From CAWICD01 sp052267165 (lineage in GTDB: Bacteria; Vulcanimicrobiota; Vulcanimicrobiia; Vulcanimicrobiales; Vulcanimicrobiaceae), in the NCBI GenBank assembly GCA_052267165.1, contig JBKQHO010000061.1, forward strand, positions 1 through 64,000: DNA of 64,000 bases, written 5' to 3'. Both the position numbers and the translations under genes were made by a program. The notes beneath the pieces were generated by a model. The model was not told where the DNA came from and did not search any database. It saw only the letters and a list, made by a program, of their open reading frames with translations. Numbering within the stretch: position 1 is the stretch's first letter; each line of letters begins with the position of its first letter. Shown here piece after piece: positions 53,255-62,820 of the stretch.

Positions 53255-56200
53255 TCAGGGACCGAGCGCTTCGGCGAGGGCCTCGTCCGCGCTCAAGCTC
53301 GCGCCGGCGGCGGCCGCCGCGTCGTACGCCGCGTCGCCGAGTTTCGCGCGCAGCTTGACGAGCAGCTCGCGGTGCAGGATGTCGTCGCTGACGCCGTGCT
53401 GGCGCGGAGCGTGAACGCTGCCGGCGCGCGCGTCGCAAAAGCCGAGCAATCGCGCTGCACCGGCGTAACGGCGCTCGTCGCAGGCGACGAACGCCAGCGC
53501 CTGAACCGACCACGTCTGGTTCTCGAGCGTGCCCGTTTCGCTCGCCAGCTCGAAGGCGGATTCCGCGGCCCGGCGCGCGAGTTCGCGGTCGCCTGCGGCT
53601 GCGGCGTATTGCGCGAGGTTCGTCATCGTGTTGAGGATCAGGTCGACCGAGTCCGACTCGTCCGCGAAGCGGACCGCTTCGCGTCCGACCTCGAAGGCCT
53701 TGGCGCGTTCGCCCGCAGCGAACTCGAGCTCGCTCAGCCACGTCAGCACCGAGCCGACGAAGCGCGCGCTGCCGTAGCGGCGGAAGAGCGCGATGCTTTC
53801 CGCCAGTGCCGCGCGTCGCGACAGCAGGTCGTCCTCGTCGAGGCTCAGCGCGAAGACGCGCAGCGACATGGCGATGCGGATCGGGTCTTGCAGGCCGCGT
53901 GCCAGCGCCAGCGACTCGTCGGCGCTGCGGCTCGCGAGCTCGCGCTCGCCTGGGCAGAACCAGATCAGTGTTTGCGAGAGTGCGCCGAGCGCTTCGCTCA
54001 AACGGTACGGATCGCCGAGCTCCCGACACAGCTCGACGGCCCGTTCCGCCGCGCGCCGTAACTCGTCGGCCGGAAGGTTCCGCGGCGTGAGCACGAGCCG
54101 CACGAGCAGCGCCGCCTCGAGGTCCGGCGGCGCGTTCTCCCCGAGCGCTTGCAGCGCGCGCCGCATCCAGCGCGTCACCTCGCTCGGCACCACGTCGGCG
54201 ATGTAGGGCGCGGCCGCGGCGGCGAGCGCGGCGCCCAACTCGTTGTCGCCGCCTGGACCGAGCGCCCATTCCAACGCGTGACGGAAGTTGTCGAAATCGG
54301 GCAAGAGCGATGTTCGCCACTGGCGCGAGGGCGCCGTGTAAAAGAGCGGCGCCGCTTTGCTTGCGACCTCGAGGAACCATTGCGCGTGCGCTCGCGCCAC
54401 CTCCTCGGTCTCGTTCGCGGCGCTCAACTTTTCGGCGGCGTAGTCCTTGGTCGTCTCGAGCAAATTGTAGCGCGCCGCCGTCTCGCCGAAGTTCTCGACG
54501 ACCAGCGACTTGCGGACGAGTGCCGAGAGGGGCTCCAACACGTCTCGACCGCAAACCGCGCTCGCGGCTTCGAGGTCGAAGCCGCCCGCGAAGATCGACA
54601 AGCGGCGTAAGACGCTGCGCTCGTCGGCGGGGAGCAGCTCGTAGCTCCAATCGAGCATGGCGCGCAGCGTTTGCTGGCGCGGGCGCGCGCTGCGGTCGCC
54701 GCCGGTCAAGATGCTGAAGCGCTCCTTGAGACGGCGCTCGAGCGTCGCCAGGCTGATCCCGCTCAAGCGCGAGGCCGCGAGCTCGATCGCGAGCGCGATG
54801 CCGTCGAGCCGGCGGCAGATCTCGGCGACGAGCGGTGCCTCCGCTTCGCCGACGGAGAATTTAGCGTTGACGGCTCGGGCGCGCTCGCTGAAGAGCGCGA
54901 CGGCGTCGTAGCTCGCGATCGAAGCGGCGGTCGCGTCGCTCTGTGCCGGGGGAGCCGCGAGCAGCGGCAAGCGGTACACGCATTCACCGGTGATGCCCAG
55001 CGGTTCGCGGCTCGTCGCGAGCACCCGCACGCGCGGGCAACCGCGCACGAGTCCCGCGACGACGTTCGCCGCGGCGTCGATGACGTGCTCGCAATTGTCG
55101 AGCACCAGCAACACCTCCCGCGAGCCGAGCGCCCGCACCAAGTCGTCGGCCGCGTCGGCTTCCGGACGCACGTTGGCGCCGAGCGCAGCCGCGATCTTGG
55201 AGGCCAGGAAGGCCGGGTTCGAGAGTGCCGCCAGGTCGACGAACCAAGCGCCGTCCGGCACCCGATCGAGAAACTCGGCGGCGACGTGCAGCGCGACGCG
55301 CGTCTTACCGCTGCCGCCCAGACCGACGACGCTGACCAGGCGGTGCTCCTCGAGCAACGCGCGCACCTGCTCCGTCTCGGCGCGCCGTCCGACCAGACGC
55401 GTCAAATAGAGCGGCAGGTTGTTGGGTCGGCCGAGCCGTTCGCGCGGAGCGGGCGCCGCAGCCGAGGCGTAACCGCGCGCGACGACCCGATCGCGGCCGT
55501 CGCGTTTGGCTTGCGAAAGCGCGTCGTCGGCGGCGCGCACGAGCTGCTCGTATGTGGTTCCGGGGCGCGGCACCATCGCCGCGACGCCCACGCTCGCGGT
55601 CAGATGGCCGAGTGGCGACGCGCCGTTGACGATGCCGAGCCTCGCAAGCGTCGCGCGAAAGCGCTCGCCGACCGCGATCCCGCCCTGGAGCTCGGTCGCC
55701 GGCAGCAGCGCGACGAACGCTTCACCGCCGTACCGTGCGCACAGGTCGGCCGGGCGCGCGAGTGCCGAGGCGAGCGCATGACCTATTTGGCGCAAGGACA
55801 GATCGCCGGCTTGATGGCCGTACGAGTCGTTCAAGAGCTTGAAGCGGTCGAGGCCGAGCATCGCCACGCATACCGACGACTGCTCGCGCATCGCGCGCGC
55901 CCACTCGGTTGCGATCGCGCTTTGGAAGCGGCGCGCGTCGGCGACGCCGGTTAAGGGATCGGTGCTGGGCGTTTCGGGCGAAGGTTCGTCCGGCTGGCGG
56001 AAGCACTCTTGCTGCAGGCGCGCACCGACGAACAGTCCGCAGGATTCGAGCAGCGACAGCAGCTCGGCGTCGTCCGTGGGCTCGCCCTCGAAGCGAAGCT
56101 CGCCGAGGATCTGCGAATCGAAACGGATCGGGATGCTCCAGGACCGGCACCAGGCCTCGCCCAGCCCCGAGTCGTAGGCGGTCGTCTCGCCCTCGGGCTC

Positions 56201-56404
56201 GCGCAAAAGGACCGAGACGCGGCTTGCGCCCGCCAACAGCAGCAGCGCGGCGCAGCATCGCGGCCACAGCTCGGCGACCGGCTTGGCGAAGGCTAGCACG
56301 CCTGCCACCGTGCGCACGAGATTGGCGCGGCGCAAGGCCTCGGAATGCGGGCTTCTGCGTTCCCCGGGTAGGAGAACGAGCGGGCTGCGACCGGACTGAG
56401 GCAT
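53255..56404 (-). CDS. Giant signalling protein: GAF-like, GGDEF, NB-ARC-type ATPase, TPR
   Basis: 1049 residues. About 40-130 resembles a GAF-type sensor. About 147-305 is a GGDEF domain (DPLTGVADARRF, LGLDRFKLLNDSYGHQAGD), with GGEAF at 226-230 in place of GGDEF. Next comes an AfsR/LuxR-type STAND ATPase: GRRAETEQVRALL, Walker A GLGGSGKT (361-368), Walker B VLLVLDNCEHV, LATSREPLGI, and the winged-helix-like LLPADERSVLRRLSIFAGGFD. About 700-1049 is helical TPR-like. No DNA-binding domain is present. It faces ligA with 45 bases between it and the ligase GTG. The combination suggests nucleotide-second-messenger output gated by a STAND switch. Confidence 0.82.
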   Translation of the reverse strand: MPQSGRSPLVLLPGERRSPHSEALRRANLVRTVAGVLAFAKPVAELWPRCCAALLLLAGASRVSVLLREPEGETTAYDSGLGEAWCRSWSIPIRFDSQILGELRFEGEPTDDAELLSLLESCGLFVGARLQQECFRQPDEPSPETPSTDPLTGVADARRFQSAIATEWARAMREQSSVCVAMLGLDRFKLLNDSYGHQAGDLSLRQIGHALASALARPADLCARYGGEAFVALLPATELQGGIAVGERFRATLARLGIVNGASPLGHLTASVGVAAMVPRPGTTYEQLVRAADDALSQAKRDGRDRVVARGYASAAAPAPRERLGRPNNLPLYLTRLVGRRAETEQVRALLEEHRLVSVVGLGGSGKTRVALHVAAEFLDRVPDGAWFVDLAALSNPAFLASKIAAALGANVRPEADAADDLVRALGSREVLLVLDNCEHVIDAAANVVAGLVRGCPRVRVLATSREPLGITGECVYRLPLLAAPPAQSDATAASIASYDAVALFSERARAVNAKFSVGEAEAPLVAEICRRLDGIALAIELAASRLSGISLATLERRLKERFSILTGGDRSARPRQQTLRAMLDWSYELLPADERSVLRRLSIFAGGFDLEAASAVCGRDVLEPLSALVRKSLVVENFGETAARYNLLETTKDYAAEKLSAANETEEVARAHAQWFLEVASKAAPLFYTAPSRQWRTSLLPDFDNFRHALEWALGPGGDNELGAALAAAAAPYIADVVPSEVTRWMRRALQALGENAPPDLEAALLVRLVLTPRNLPADELRRAAERAVELCRELGDPYRLSEALGALSQTLIWFCPGERELASRSADESLALARGLQDPIRIAMSLRVFALSLDEDDLLSRRAALAESIALFRRYGSARFVGSVLTWLSELEFAAGERAKAFEVGREAVRFADESDSVDLILNTMTNLAQYAAAAGDRELARRAAESAFELASETGTLENQTWSVQALAFVACDERRYAGAARLLGFCDARAGSVHAPRQHGVSDDILHRELLVKLRAKLGDAAYDAAAAAGASLSADEALAEALGP

Positions 56405-56449
56405 ATCGATTTATCGGGATTCTTGTGCCCGGCCGTCGTACTCGCCTGC

Positions 56450-58465
56450 GTGACCGACACGCGACAGGCCGCCTCGCTTCAAAAACGCGCCGCCGAACTA
56501 CGCGCGCAGCTCGAGGAGGCGAATTACAATTATCACGTCTTGGACGCGCCGGCGATCAGCGACGAGCAATACGACGCGCTGCTCGAAGAGCTCGTCAAGC
56601 TCGAAGAAACGCATCCCGAGCTGGTCACGCCCGATTCGCCGACCCAGCACGTCGGCGGCGTGTCGCTCTCGGAGTTTCCACCGTACCGGCATACGGTCCC
56701 GATGCTCTCGCTGGCCAACGCCTTCGACGAAGCGGAGCTGCGCGCGTTCGACGCGCGTGTGCGGCGGCTGGCGGGCTCGAGCCCGGCTTACGTCTGCGAG
56801 CTGAAGATCGACGGGCTGGCGATCTCGCTGCACTACGAGGCGGGGAAACTGACGGCGGCGGGAACGCGCGGCGACGGCAACGTCGGCGAAGAGGTGACGC
56901 CCAACGTCCGTACCGTCCGCGAGATTCCGCGCGCGCTCAAAGACGGGTTTCCGGCGCGGCTGGACGCGCGCGGCGAGGTCTACCTGCGCAAGAGCGACTT
57001 CGAGGCGCTCAACCGGACGCGCGCGGCCGCGGGCAAGCCGCTGTTCGCCAACCCGCGCAACACCGCGGCCGGCGGTTTGCGGCAAAAGGATGCGCGCCTC
57101 ACCGCCGAACGCAAGCTCTCGTTCTTCGCGTACGCGATCGGCGCGTTCGAAGGGCACGAGCGGCCGCGCACGCAGTACGACTTGCTCGAGTACCTGAGTC
57201 GCATCGGTTTAGCGGTGAACCTGGCCGGAGCCGAGCGGTGCGCGACGATCGACGAGGTGATCGCATTTTGCGCGCGCTGGGAGAGCGAGCGCGAGACGCT
57301 CGATTACGAGATCGACGGCATCGTCATCAAGGTCGACGATCTCGAGCTGCAGTCGCGTCTGGGCTACGCCGGCAAGGATCCGCGCTGGGCCACCGCCTTC
57401 AAGTTTCGGGCGCGCGAGGCGCGCACCAAGCTGCTCGACATCGGCGTCAACGTCAGCCGCACGGGCAAGCTCAACCCGTATGCGATTCTGGAGCCGGTCC
57501 TCATCGGCGGCGTCACCGTGCAGAACGCGACGCTGCACAACGAAGCCGACATCGTGCGCAAGGACATTCGGATCGGGGATACGGTCATCGTCCATCGCGC
57601 AGGCGACGTCATCCCGTACGTCGTCGGTCCGGTGCTCGAACTGCGGCCGCCGAGCGCGCGCGTCTACAAGCTGCCCGAACGCTGTCCGGTCTGCAACTCG
57701 AAGGTCGAGCGCCCGGAGGGCGACGCGTTCTCGTACTGCACGAACATCTCGTGTCCGGCGCAGCTGCGCGAACGCGTGCGCCACTACTGCTCGCGCGGAG
57801 CGATGGACATCGAGGGGATCGGCGACGTGCTGGCGAGCGCGCTGGTCGAGTCGAAGCTGGTGACGCACGTCGCCGATCTGTACGACCTCACCGCCGAGAA
57901 GCTGGGGAGCTTGCCGCGCATGGGCGATAAGTCGATCGCGAACATTCTCGACGCGATCGAAGGCTCGAAGATGCGCGGGCTCGCGCGGCTGCTAGCGGCT
58001 CTCAACATCCGTTACGTCGGCGGCCAGAACGCCGCGCTCTTGGCGAGCGAGTTCGGCTCGAGCGACGCGCTCGAGGCGGCGACCAAGGACGACCTGGTGC
58101 GGGTCGAGGGCATCGGCGAGCAGATCGCCGAGAGCGTCGCGTTCTTCTTCGCGCAGCCGCAGAACCGGGCCGCGCTCGAGCGCTTGCGGGCCCACGGCGT
58201 CGGGATGACGGCGCCCAAGCGCGAACGCGCCCCAGCCGGGGCGCTGGCCGGCAAGACGCTCGTTTTGACGGGGACGCTGCCGAGCCTGACGCGCGACGAG
58301 GCGAGCGCGCTGATCGAGGAAGCCGGCGGCAAAGTCAGTTCGTCGGTCAGCAAGAAGACCGACTACGTGGTCGCGGGGGAAGCCGCCGGTTCCAAGCTGA
58401 CCAAGGCCGAGAGCCTCGGCGTCGCGATCCTCGACGAGGCGGAACTGCGCAAATTGCTCGGATAG
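56450..58465 (+). CDS. ligA: NAD-dependent DNA ligase
   Basis: 671 residues from GTG 56450 (a TTG at 56423 is possible). N-terminal Ia domain: YNYHVLDAPAISDEQYDALL. The adenylation Lys is in CELKIDGLAISL. The Cys4 zinc finger reads CPVCNSKVERPEGDAFSYC then CPAQ. Helix-hairpin-helix repeats and a C-terminal BRCT domain (LAGKTLVLTGTLPSLTRDEA) follow. It seals nicks in replication and repair using NAD+. It diverges from the GGDEF-ATPase gene. Confidence 0.96.
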   Translation: MTDTRQAASLQKRAAELRAQLEEANYNYHVLDAPAISDEQYDALLEELVKLEETHPELVTPDSPTQHVGGVSLSEFPPYRHTVPMLSLANAFDEAELRAFDARVRRLAGSSPAYVCELKIDGLAISLHYEAGKLTAAGTRGDGNVGEEVTPNVRTVREIPRALKDGFPARLDARGEVYLRKSDFEALNRTRAAAGKPLFANPRNTAAGGLRQKDARLTAERKLSFFAYAIGAFEGHERPRTQYDLLEYLSRIGLAVNLAGAERCATIDEVIAFCARWESERETLDYEIDGIVIKVDDLELQSRLGYAGKDPRWATAFKFRAREARTKLLDIGVNVSRTGKLNPYAILEPVLIGGVTVQNATLHNEADIVRKDIRIGDTVIVHRAGDVIPYVVGPVLELRPPSARVYKLPERCPVCNSKVERPEGDAFSYCTNISCPAQLRERVRHYCSRGAMDIEGIGDVLASALVESKLVTHVADLYDLTAEKLGSLPRMGDKSIANILDAIEGSKMRGLARLLAALNIRYVGGQNAALLASEFGSSDALEAATKDDLVRVEGIGEQIAESVAFFFAQPQNRAALERLRAHGVGMTAPKRERAPAGALAGKTLVLTGTLPSLTRDEASALIEEAGGKVSSSVSKKTDYVVAGEAAGSKLTKAESLGVAILDEAELRKLLG

Positions 58466-58504
58466 GCAGGGCTCGGACTCGCCGGCTCCGTATCGCCAGC
58501 CATT

Positions 58505-58518
58505 CGGGGTTCGCCCCG
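58505..58518 (+). terminator. C/G stem with UUCG loop after ligA
   Basis: CGGGG-TTCG-CCCCG forms a perfect five-pair stem with a very stable tetraloop about 40 bases after the ligA stop. There is no T-run after it, so it may slow polymerase or stabilise the 3' end and is only a weak terminator candidate. Confidence 0.4.
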
Positions 58519-58525
58519 GGGACAA

Positions 58526-58538
58526 TTGAAGATTTCAA
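58526..58538. promoter_or_regulatory. Short palindrome before the PLP-enzyme gene
   Basis: TTGAA-GAT-TTCAA is a perfect 5-bp inverted repeat 17 bases before the ATG at 58555, in an A/T-rich patch. It could be a regulator site or part of the leader; GGAGTG (58543-58548) is the ribosome-binding site. Confidence 0.35.
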
Positions 58539-58554
58539 CTGTGGAGTGTAACTC

Positions 58555-59802
58555 ATGCCGAAAAATGCTTTCGGCCACCCGCAGCCTACTTCGCGCACAC
58601 CACGTGCGCCCGAGGCTGATGTGGCTACCCGCGGATTCGCGACTCGCGCGATCCGGACCGGACAGGATCCTTGCAGTGCCACCGGCTCGACCATCGTCCC
58701 CGTGTACCAGACGGCCACCTTCACGCAGGAGGCCGTCGGGCGCACCAAAGGCTTCGACTACTCGCGCTCGGGCAACCCGACCCGGCTTGCGCTCGAGAAG
58801 CAGCTGGCCGACCTCGAGGGCGCGCGCTTCGCGAGCGCCTTCGGCTCCGGGATGGCCGCCGCAGCCGGCGCCGCCGCGCTGCTGCGAGCGGGCGACCACA
58901 TCATCGCGACCCGCGACCTGTACGGCGGGACGCACCGGCTTTTCGCCGACGTCTTGACGCGCTACGGCATCACCACCAGTTTCGTCGACATGTGCGATCT
59001 CGACGTGACGCGCGCGGCGATCCGCCCCAACACGAAGCTCTTCTGGGTCGAGACGCCGACCAACCCGCTCCTGAAGATCATCGACATCGCGGGCGTCGCG
59101 CGGCTGCGCCGCCCGGGTCAAGTCGTCGCGGTCGACAACACGTTCGCGACGCCGTATTGGCAGAGCCCGCTCGCGCTCGGCGCCGACGTCGTGATGCACT
59201 CGACGACGAAGTATCTCAACGGCCATAGCGACGTGGTCGGCGGCATCGTCATCACCGACGATCCCGAGCTGCACGCCGAGATCGCGTTCCATCAGAATGC
59301 CGTCGGCGCCGTGCCCGGTCCGTGGGACTCGTATCTGACGCTGCGCGGAGCGAAGACGCTGGCGCTGCGCATGCGCGAGCACGAGCGCAACGCGCGCGCG
59401 GTCGCGCACTTCCTCGAGTCGCGCGACGACGTGGCCCTGGTCTACTATCCCGGTCTCGCATCGCATCCGCAGCACGACCTGGCGAGGCGCCAGATGCGCG
59501 GCTTCGGCGGCGTCGTCTCGCTGCGCGTGCGCGGCGGCGGCGAGCGCGCGCTCGAACTGGTCAAGCACCTGCGCATCTTCAACCTCGCGACCTCGCTCGG
59601 CGGGGTCGAGTCGCTGGTCTGCAGCCCGCCGACGATGACGCACGGCTCGGTGCCGGCGGAGCGCAAGACCGAGCTCGGAATCACCGACGACCTGATCCGG
59701 CTCTCGGTCGGGATCGAGGACGAAGCCGATCTGCTCGAGGACTTGGCGCACGCGCTCGACGCCACGCTCGAACTGGCCGAACGCGAAGCCCTGCTCGCTT
59801 AA
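58555..59802 (+). CDS. Cystathionine gamma-synthase/lyase-type PLP enzyme
   Basis: 415 residues of the Cys/Met metabolism PLP family. The PLP Lys is in VVMHSTTKYLNGHSD; other motifs are YSRSGNPTRLALEKQLADLEG, TPTNPLLKIIDI and VDNTF. The extended N-terminus (about 20 residues, PQPTSRTPRAPE) is unconserved. It catalyses gamma-elimination or gamma-replacement on homocysteine-, cystathionine- or methionine-type substrates; sequence alone does not separate synthase from lyase. It lies 90 bases after ligA on the same strand. Confidence 0.9.
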   Translation: MPKNAFGHPQPTSRTPRAPEADVATRGFATRAIRTGQDPCSATGSTIVPVYQTATFTQEAVGRTKGFDYSRSGNPTRLALEKQLADLEGARFASAFGSGMAAAAGAAALLRAGDHIIATRDLYGGTHRLFADVLTRYGITTSFVDMCDLDVTRAAIRPNTKLFWVETPTNPLLKIIDIAGVARLRRPGQVVAVDNTFATPYWQSPLALGADVVMHSTTKYLNGHSDVVGGIVITDDPELHAEIAFHQNAVGAVPGPWDSYLTLRGAKTLALRMREHERNARAVAHFLESRDDVALVYYPGLASHPQHDLARRQMRGFGGVVSLRVRGGGERALELVKHLRIFNLATSLGGVESLVCSPPTMTHGSVPAERKTELGITDDLIRLSVGIEDEADLLEDLAHALDATLELAEREALLA

Positions 59803-59974
59803 GCAGCGAACGAGCAATTCGTTCTAACCCTTAACCAGGGACGAGCGGCTCGAAAGAACCCGAAGATTGGAACTCGCGTGCGGCGAGCGGAACCTCGGCC
59901 GCACGCGCTGAACCGTCGTGTCCCGCCCGCAGCGCAGACTGTTTGCGCGGAACGACTTGACTTTGGAGATGCAA

Positions 59975-60574
59975 ATGAGCGGCAAGAAGATCCTGATGCT
60001 GGTCGGAGACTACGTCGAGGACTACGAGGCGATGGTTCCCTTCCAGACGCTATCGGCCGTCGGCCACACCGTCCACGCCGTCTGTCCGAACAAGAAGGCC
60101 GGCGAGACGGTCCGCACCGCGATCCACGATTTCGAGGGCGATCAGACCTACAGTGAAAAGCCCGGCCACAACTTCGCGCTGAACGCGACCTTCGACGAGG
60201 TCGATCCGGCCGCGTACGACGCGCTCGTCGTCCCCGGCGGCCGCGCACCCGAATACCTGCGCCTCAATCCGCGCGTGATCGAGATCGCACGCCACTTCGC
60301 GAACGCGCGCAAGCCGATCGCCGCCATCTGCCACGGCTTGCAGCTGCTGGCGGCGGCGGACGTGCTCCGCGGCCGCACGTGCACGGCGTATCCCGCCTGC
60401 GGTCCCGACGTGGCGCAAGCTGGAGGAAGCTATCGCGAGATCCCGGTCGATCAAGCGATCGTCGACGGGAACCTCGTGACCGCGCCCGCGTGGCCCGCGC
60501 ACCCCCAGTGGATCGCCAAGTTCCTCGAGGTGCTCGGAACCCGCATCGAGCACGCGACGCCCGTCGGCGTCTGA
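59975..60574 (+). CDS. DJ-1/PfpI-family protein
   Basis: 199 residues starting MSGKKILMLVGDYVEDYEAM. The nucleophile elbow Cys is in IAAICHGLQLLAAADVL, and Glu in the VEDYE loop is the usual partner. VVPGGRAPEYLRLNP and NLVTAPAWPAHPQWI complete the fold. Members act as glyoxalases/deglycases or proteases; here it may detoxify reactive aldehydes. ATG 59975 has GGAG six bases upstream; ATG 59969 and earlier starts are less well placed. Confidence 0.9.
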   Translation: MSGKKILMLVGDYVEDYEAMVPFQTLSAVGHTVHAVCPNKKAGETVRTAIHDFEGDQTYSEKPGHNFALNATFDEVDPAAYDALVVPGGRAPEYLRLNPRVIEIARHFANARKPIAAICHGLQLLAAADVLRGRTCTAYPACGPDVAQAGGSYREIPVDQAIVDGNLVTAPAWPAHPQWIAKFLEVLGTRIEHATPVGV

Positions 60575-60671
60575 GCTTCGACGGCCGCTCGGCTCGCAAA
60601 CGCGGCCGGCGAGAGCCGGCCGCGTCGTCGCCGCAACGGGCCGGCAGCGCGGCGGCCGCGAATTCCGCCGC

Positions 60672-61304
60672 ATGACGACCCCGGCATTCTTTCGCAACGA
60701 GATCCGCCGCACCGACCTGGCCTGGGACGACTGGCCGGCCGTCGAGGCGTTTCTGCGCGACCAGGCGGTTTGCCGCGTCGCCACGTTTGACGAAGCCTAT
60801 CCCTACGTAGTCGCGCAGTCGTATCGCTTCGATGGTGAAGCGTTTCTCATTCACTTCTCGCGCAACGGCCGGCTGGCGCGGCTCGTCACGGCCAATCCGA
60901 ACATCACGATCGAGGTCGATCAGACGATCAGCTTGCTCAAAGCGCCGAACGCCATGAACACGAGCCTCGAGTACCGCAGCGTCGTCGCGCGCTGCCATGC
61001 CGAAGCGACGCTGCTCGATCTGGAAGTCGAGGATCAGCAGTACCGCGCGCTCGAGAAGTACCGGCCCGAGCACGACTTCGAGCCGATCGACCGCGAGCGC
61101 GGGACCCGCCGCATCATGGCCGTCCGGGCCGCGGTCGTCGAGCTCTCGGCCAAGAAGCGCGTGCTCGCCGACGGCCAGTACTCGGTCGTCGGCTACGACC
61201 CGGGCTACGTCCGCTATCCGTTCCCCGCGCCGGTCGCGCTCTCGTCGTTGCCGCCCGAGGCGTTCGCGCCGCGCGAGTTTCCCAAGCCCCAGGAAGTCAC
61301 CTGA
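60672..61304 (+). CDS. PPOX-class flavin-binding protein (NimA-like)
   Basis: 210 residues with a split-barrel FMN fold: VCRVATFDEAYPYVVAQSYRFDG, IHFSRNGRLARLVTANPNITIEVD, then NTSLEYRSVVARCHAEAT. This fits pyridoxamine-5-phosphate-oxidase-like reductases of the NimA branch. The cofactor may be FMN, F420 or haem; this cannot be decided. Its end converges with the Nnr gene and overlaps it by eight bases. Confidence 0.82.
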   Translation: MTTPAFFRNEIRRTDLAWDDWPAVEAFLRDQAVCRVATFDEAYPYVVAQSYRFDGEAFLIHFSRNGRLARLVTANPNITIEVDQTISLLKAPNAMNTSLEYRSVVARCHAEATLLDLEVEDQQYRALEKYRPEHDFEPIDRERGTRRIMAVRAAVVELSAKKRVLADGQYSVVGYDPGYVRYPFPAPVALSSLPPEAFAPREFPKPQEVT

Positions 61305-62820
61305 TCGGCACGAGCCGGCTCGGCTTCGAAGGAGCCGGCAAGGCTTCGCCGAGCGCTTCGGCGATGTCGCCCGCGACCACGCCGCGCGGGCGGCGCTCCG
61401 CGGCGTGGCGGCCGGCGAGTCCGTGCCAATACGCGCCCGCGCGGGCAGCGTCGGCGGGCTCGAGGCCTTGCGAGAGCAGCGTCGCGATGATGCCCGTCAG
61501 CACGTCGCCCGTGCCCGCGGTCGCGAGCGCATTCGTTCCGGTCGGGTTGACGTAGGTGACGGTTCCGTCGTCGACGAGCGTGGCGGCCCCTTTGAGCAGC
61601 GTCGTGATGCCCGTCCGCTTCACGAACGCGCGCAGCCGTTCGAAGCGCGTTCCGCTCGCGACGCTGCCCTCGCCCGAAAGCCGTGCGAACTCGCGCTCGT
61701 GCGGCGTGAGCACGCAGCGCTTGCCGCGCACCATCTCGAGCCGTTTGGTGAGGTGGAAGAACGCGCTCGCGTCGGCGACGAACGGCAGCTCGAGCTTCTC
61801 GACGAAGCCGCGTACGATCGCGCCGGTCGCGTCGTCGAGCCCGAGGCCGGGGCCGAGCGCGACCGCGCTGCAGTGCTTCGTCGTCTCCAGCAGCGACGCG
61901 ACGGCGGCTTTGACGTCGCCCGGATCCCACGCGGTCACGACTTGCTCGACCAGATGATTGCGCAGCGTCGCGGCGGCCGGTTCGCTCGTGGCCACCGTGA
62001 CGTAGCCGGCGCCGGCGCGGGCCGCGCCGCACGCGCAGAGGACGGCCGCGCCGGGGAATTGGGGCGAGCCCGCGACGACCAGCGGCGCCCCCGAGGCGCG
62101 CTTGTCGGATTCGGGGGCCCGGGAGGGCAGCAGCGCGAGAAACTCGTCGTCGGTCAGCGCGTCGTAGCGCGGCGGCTCGAGCGCCGCGATCTCGTCGTCG
62201 AGACCGATGTCGCCGACGAAGAGGCGGCCCACGTAGGCCCGCGCCGGATAGAGAAGCAGCCCGGCTTTGAGCGCACCGAGCGTGACCGTCGTGTTCGCGT
62301 GCACGGCGTGCGCCGCGGCCGCGCCCGTGGTCGCGTCGACGCCGGTCGGGATGTCGATTGCGAGCACGTGCGCTGCGCACGCGTCGAGCGCGTCGAGCGC
62401 GTCCGTGAAGGCCGCGCTCGGTTCGGCCCGCGCGCCGGTGCCGAGCATCGCGTCGAGCGCGACGTCGGCGCCTTCGAGCGCGGCACGCGCCGCCTGCAGC
62501 GTTTCGGGAAACGGCCGGACCGCGACGCCGGAGACGAGCGCGCGCATCTCCGCGTCGCGGCGCGCGGGGCTCGCCTGGCGCGGGCTGACGTTGTAGATGA
62601 TCCGGTCGACGTGCCGGTCGAGCTCGGCGAAGGCTGCGAACGCGTCGCCGCCGTTGTTCCCCGGACCGGCGAAGGCGACGAGTCTTCGCGGCTGCGGCGC
62701 CAGCTCGCGAATGGCCTCGGCCAGCGCGACGCCGGCCCGCCGCATCAGTTCGACCTCGCCGGCCCGAGCGACCCCGGCGGCGTCCGCGCTGCGCATTTGC
62801 TCGGCCGTCAGGGCGCGCAC
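61297..62820 (-). CDS. nnr: Bifunctional NAD(P)H-hydrate epimerase/dehydratase
   Basis: 507 residues. N-terminal epimerase (about 1-200): LTAEQMRSADAAG, AFAGPGNNGGDAF, AIDIPTGVDATTG. C-terminal ADP/ATP-dependent dehydratase: PLVVAGSPQFPGAAVLCACGAARAGAGYVTVA, LGPGLG, TLLKGAATLVDDG and GTGDVLTGIIATLL. It repairs damaged NAD(P)H hydrates. The GTG at 62820 overlaps the acpS stop by 13 bases, a common gene pair. Starts further upstream would overlap acpS deeply. Confidence 0.93.
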   Translation of the reverse strand: MRALTAEQMRSADAAGVARAGEVELMRRAGVALAEAIRELAPQPRRLVAFAGPGNNGGDAFAAFAELDRHVDRIIYNVSPRQASPARRDAEMRALVSGVAVRPFPETLQAARAALEGADVALDAMLGTGARAEPSAAFTDALDALDACAAHVLAIDIPTGVDATTGAAAAHAVHANTTVTLGALKAGLLLYPARAYVGRLFVGDIGLDDEIAALEPPRYDALTDDEFLALLPSRAPESDKRASGAPLVVAGSPQFPGAAVLCACGAARAGAGYVTVATSEPAAATLRNHLVEQVVTAWDPGDVKAAVASLLETTKHCSAVALGPGLGLDDATGAIVRGFVEKLELPFVADASAFFHLTKRLEMVRGKRCVLTPHEREFARLSGEGSVASGTRFERLRAFVKRTGITTLLKGAATLVDDGTVTYVNPTGTNALATAGTGDVLTGIIATLLSQGLEPADAARAGAYWHGLAGRHAAERRPRGVVAGDIAEALGEALPAPSKPSRLVPIR

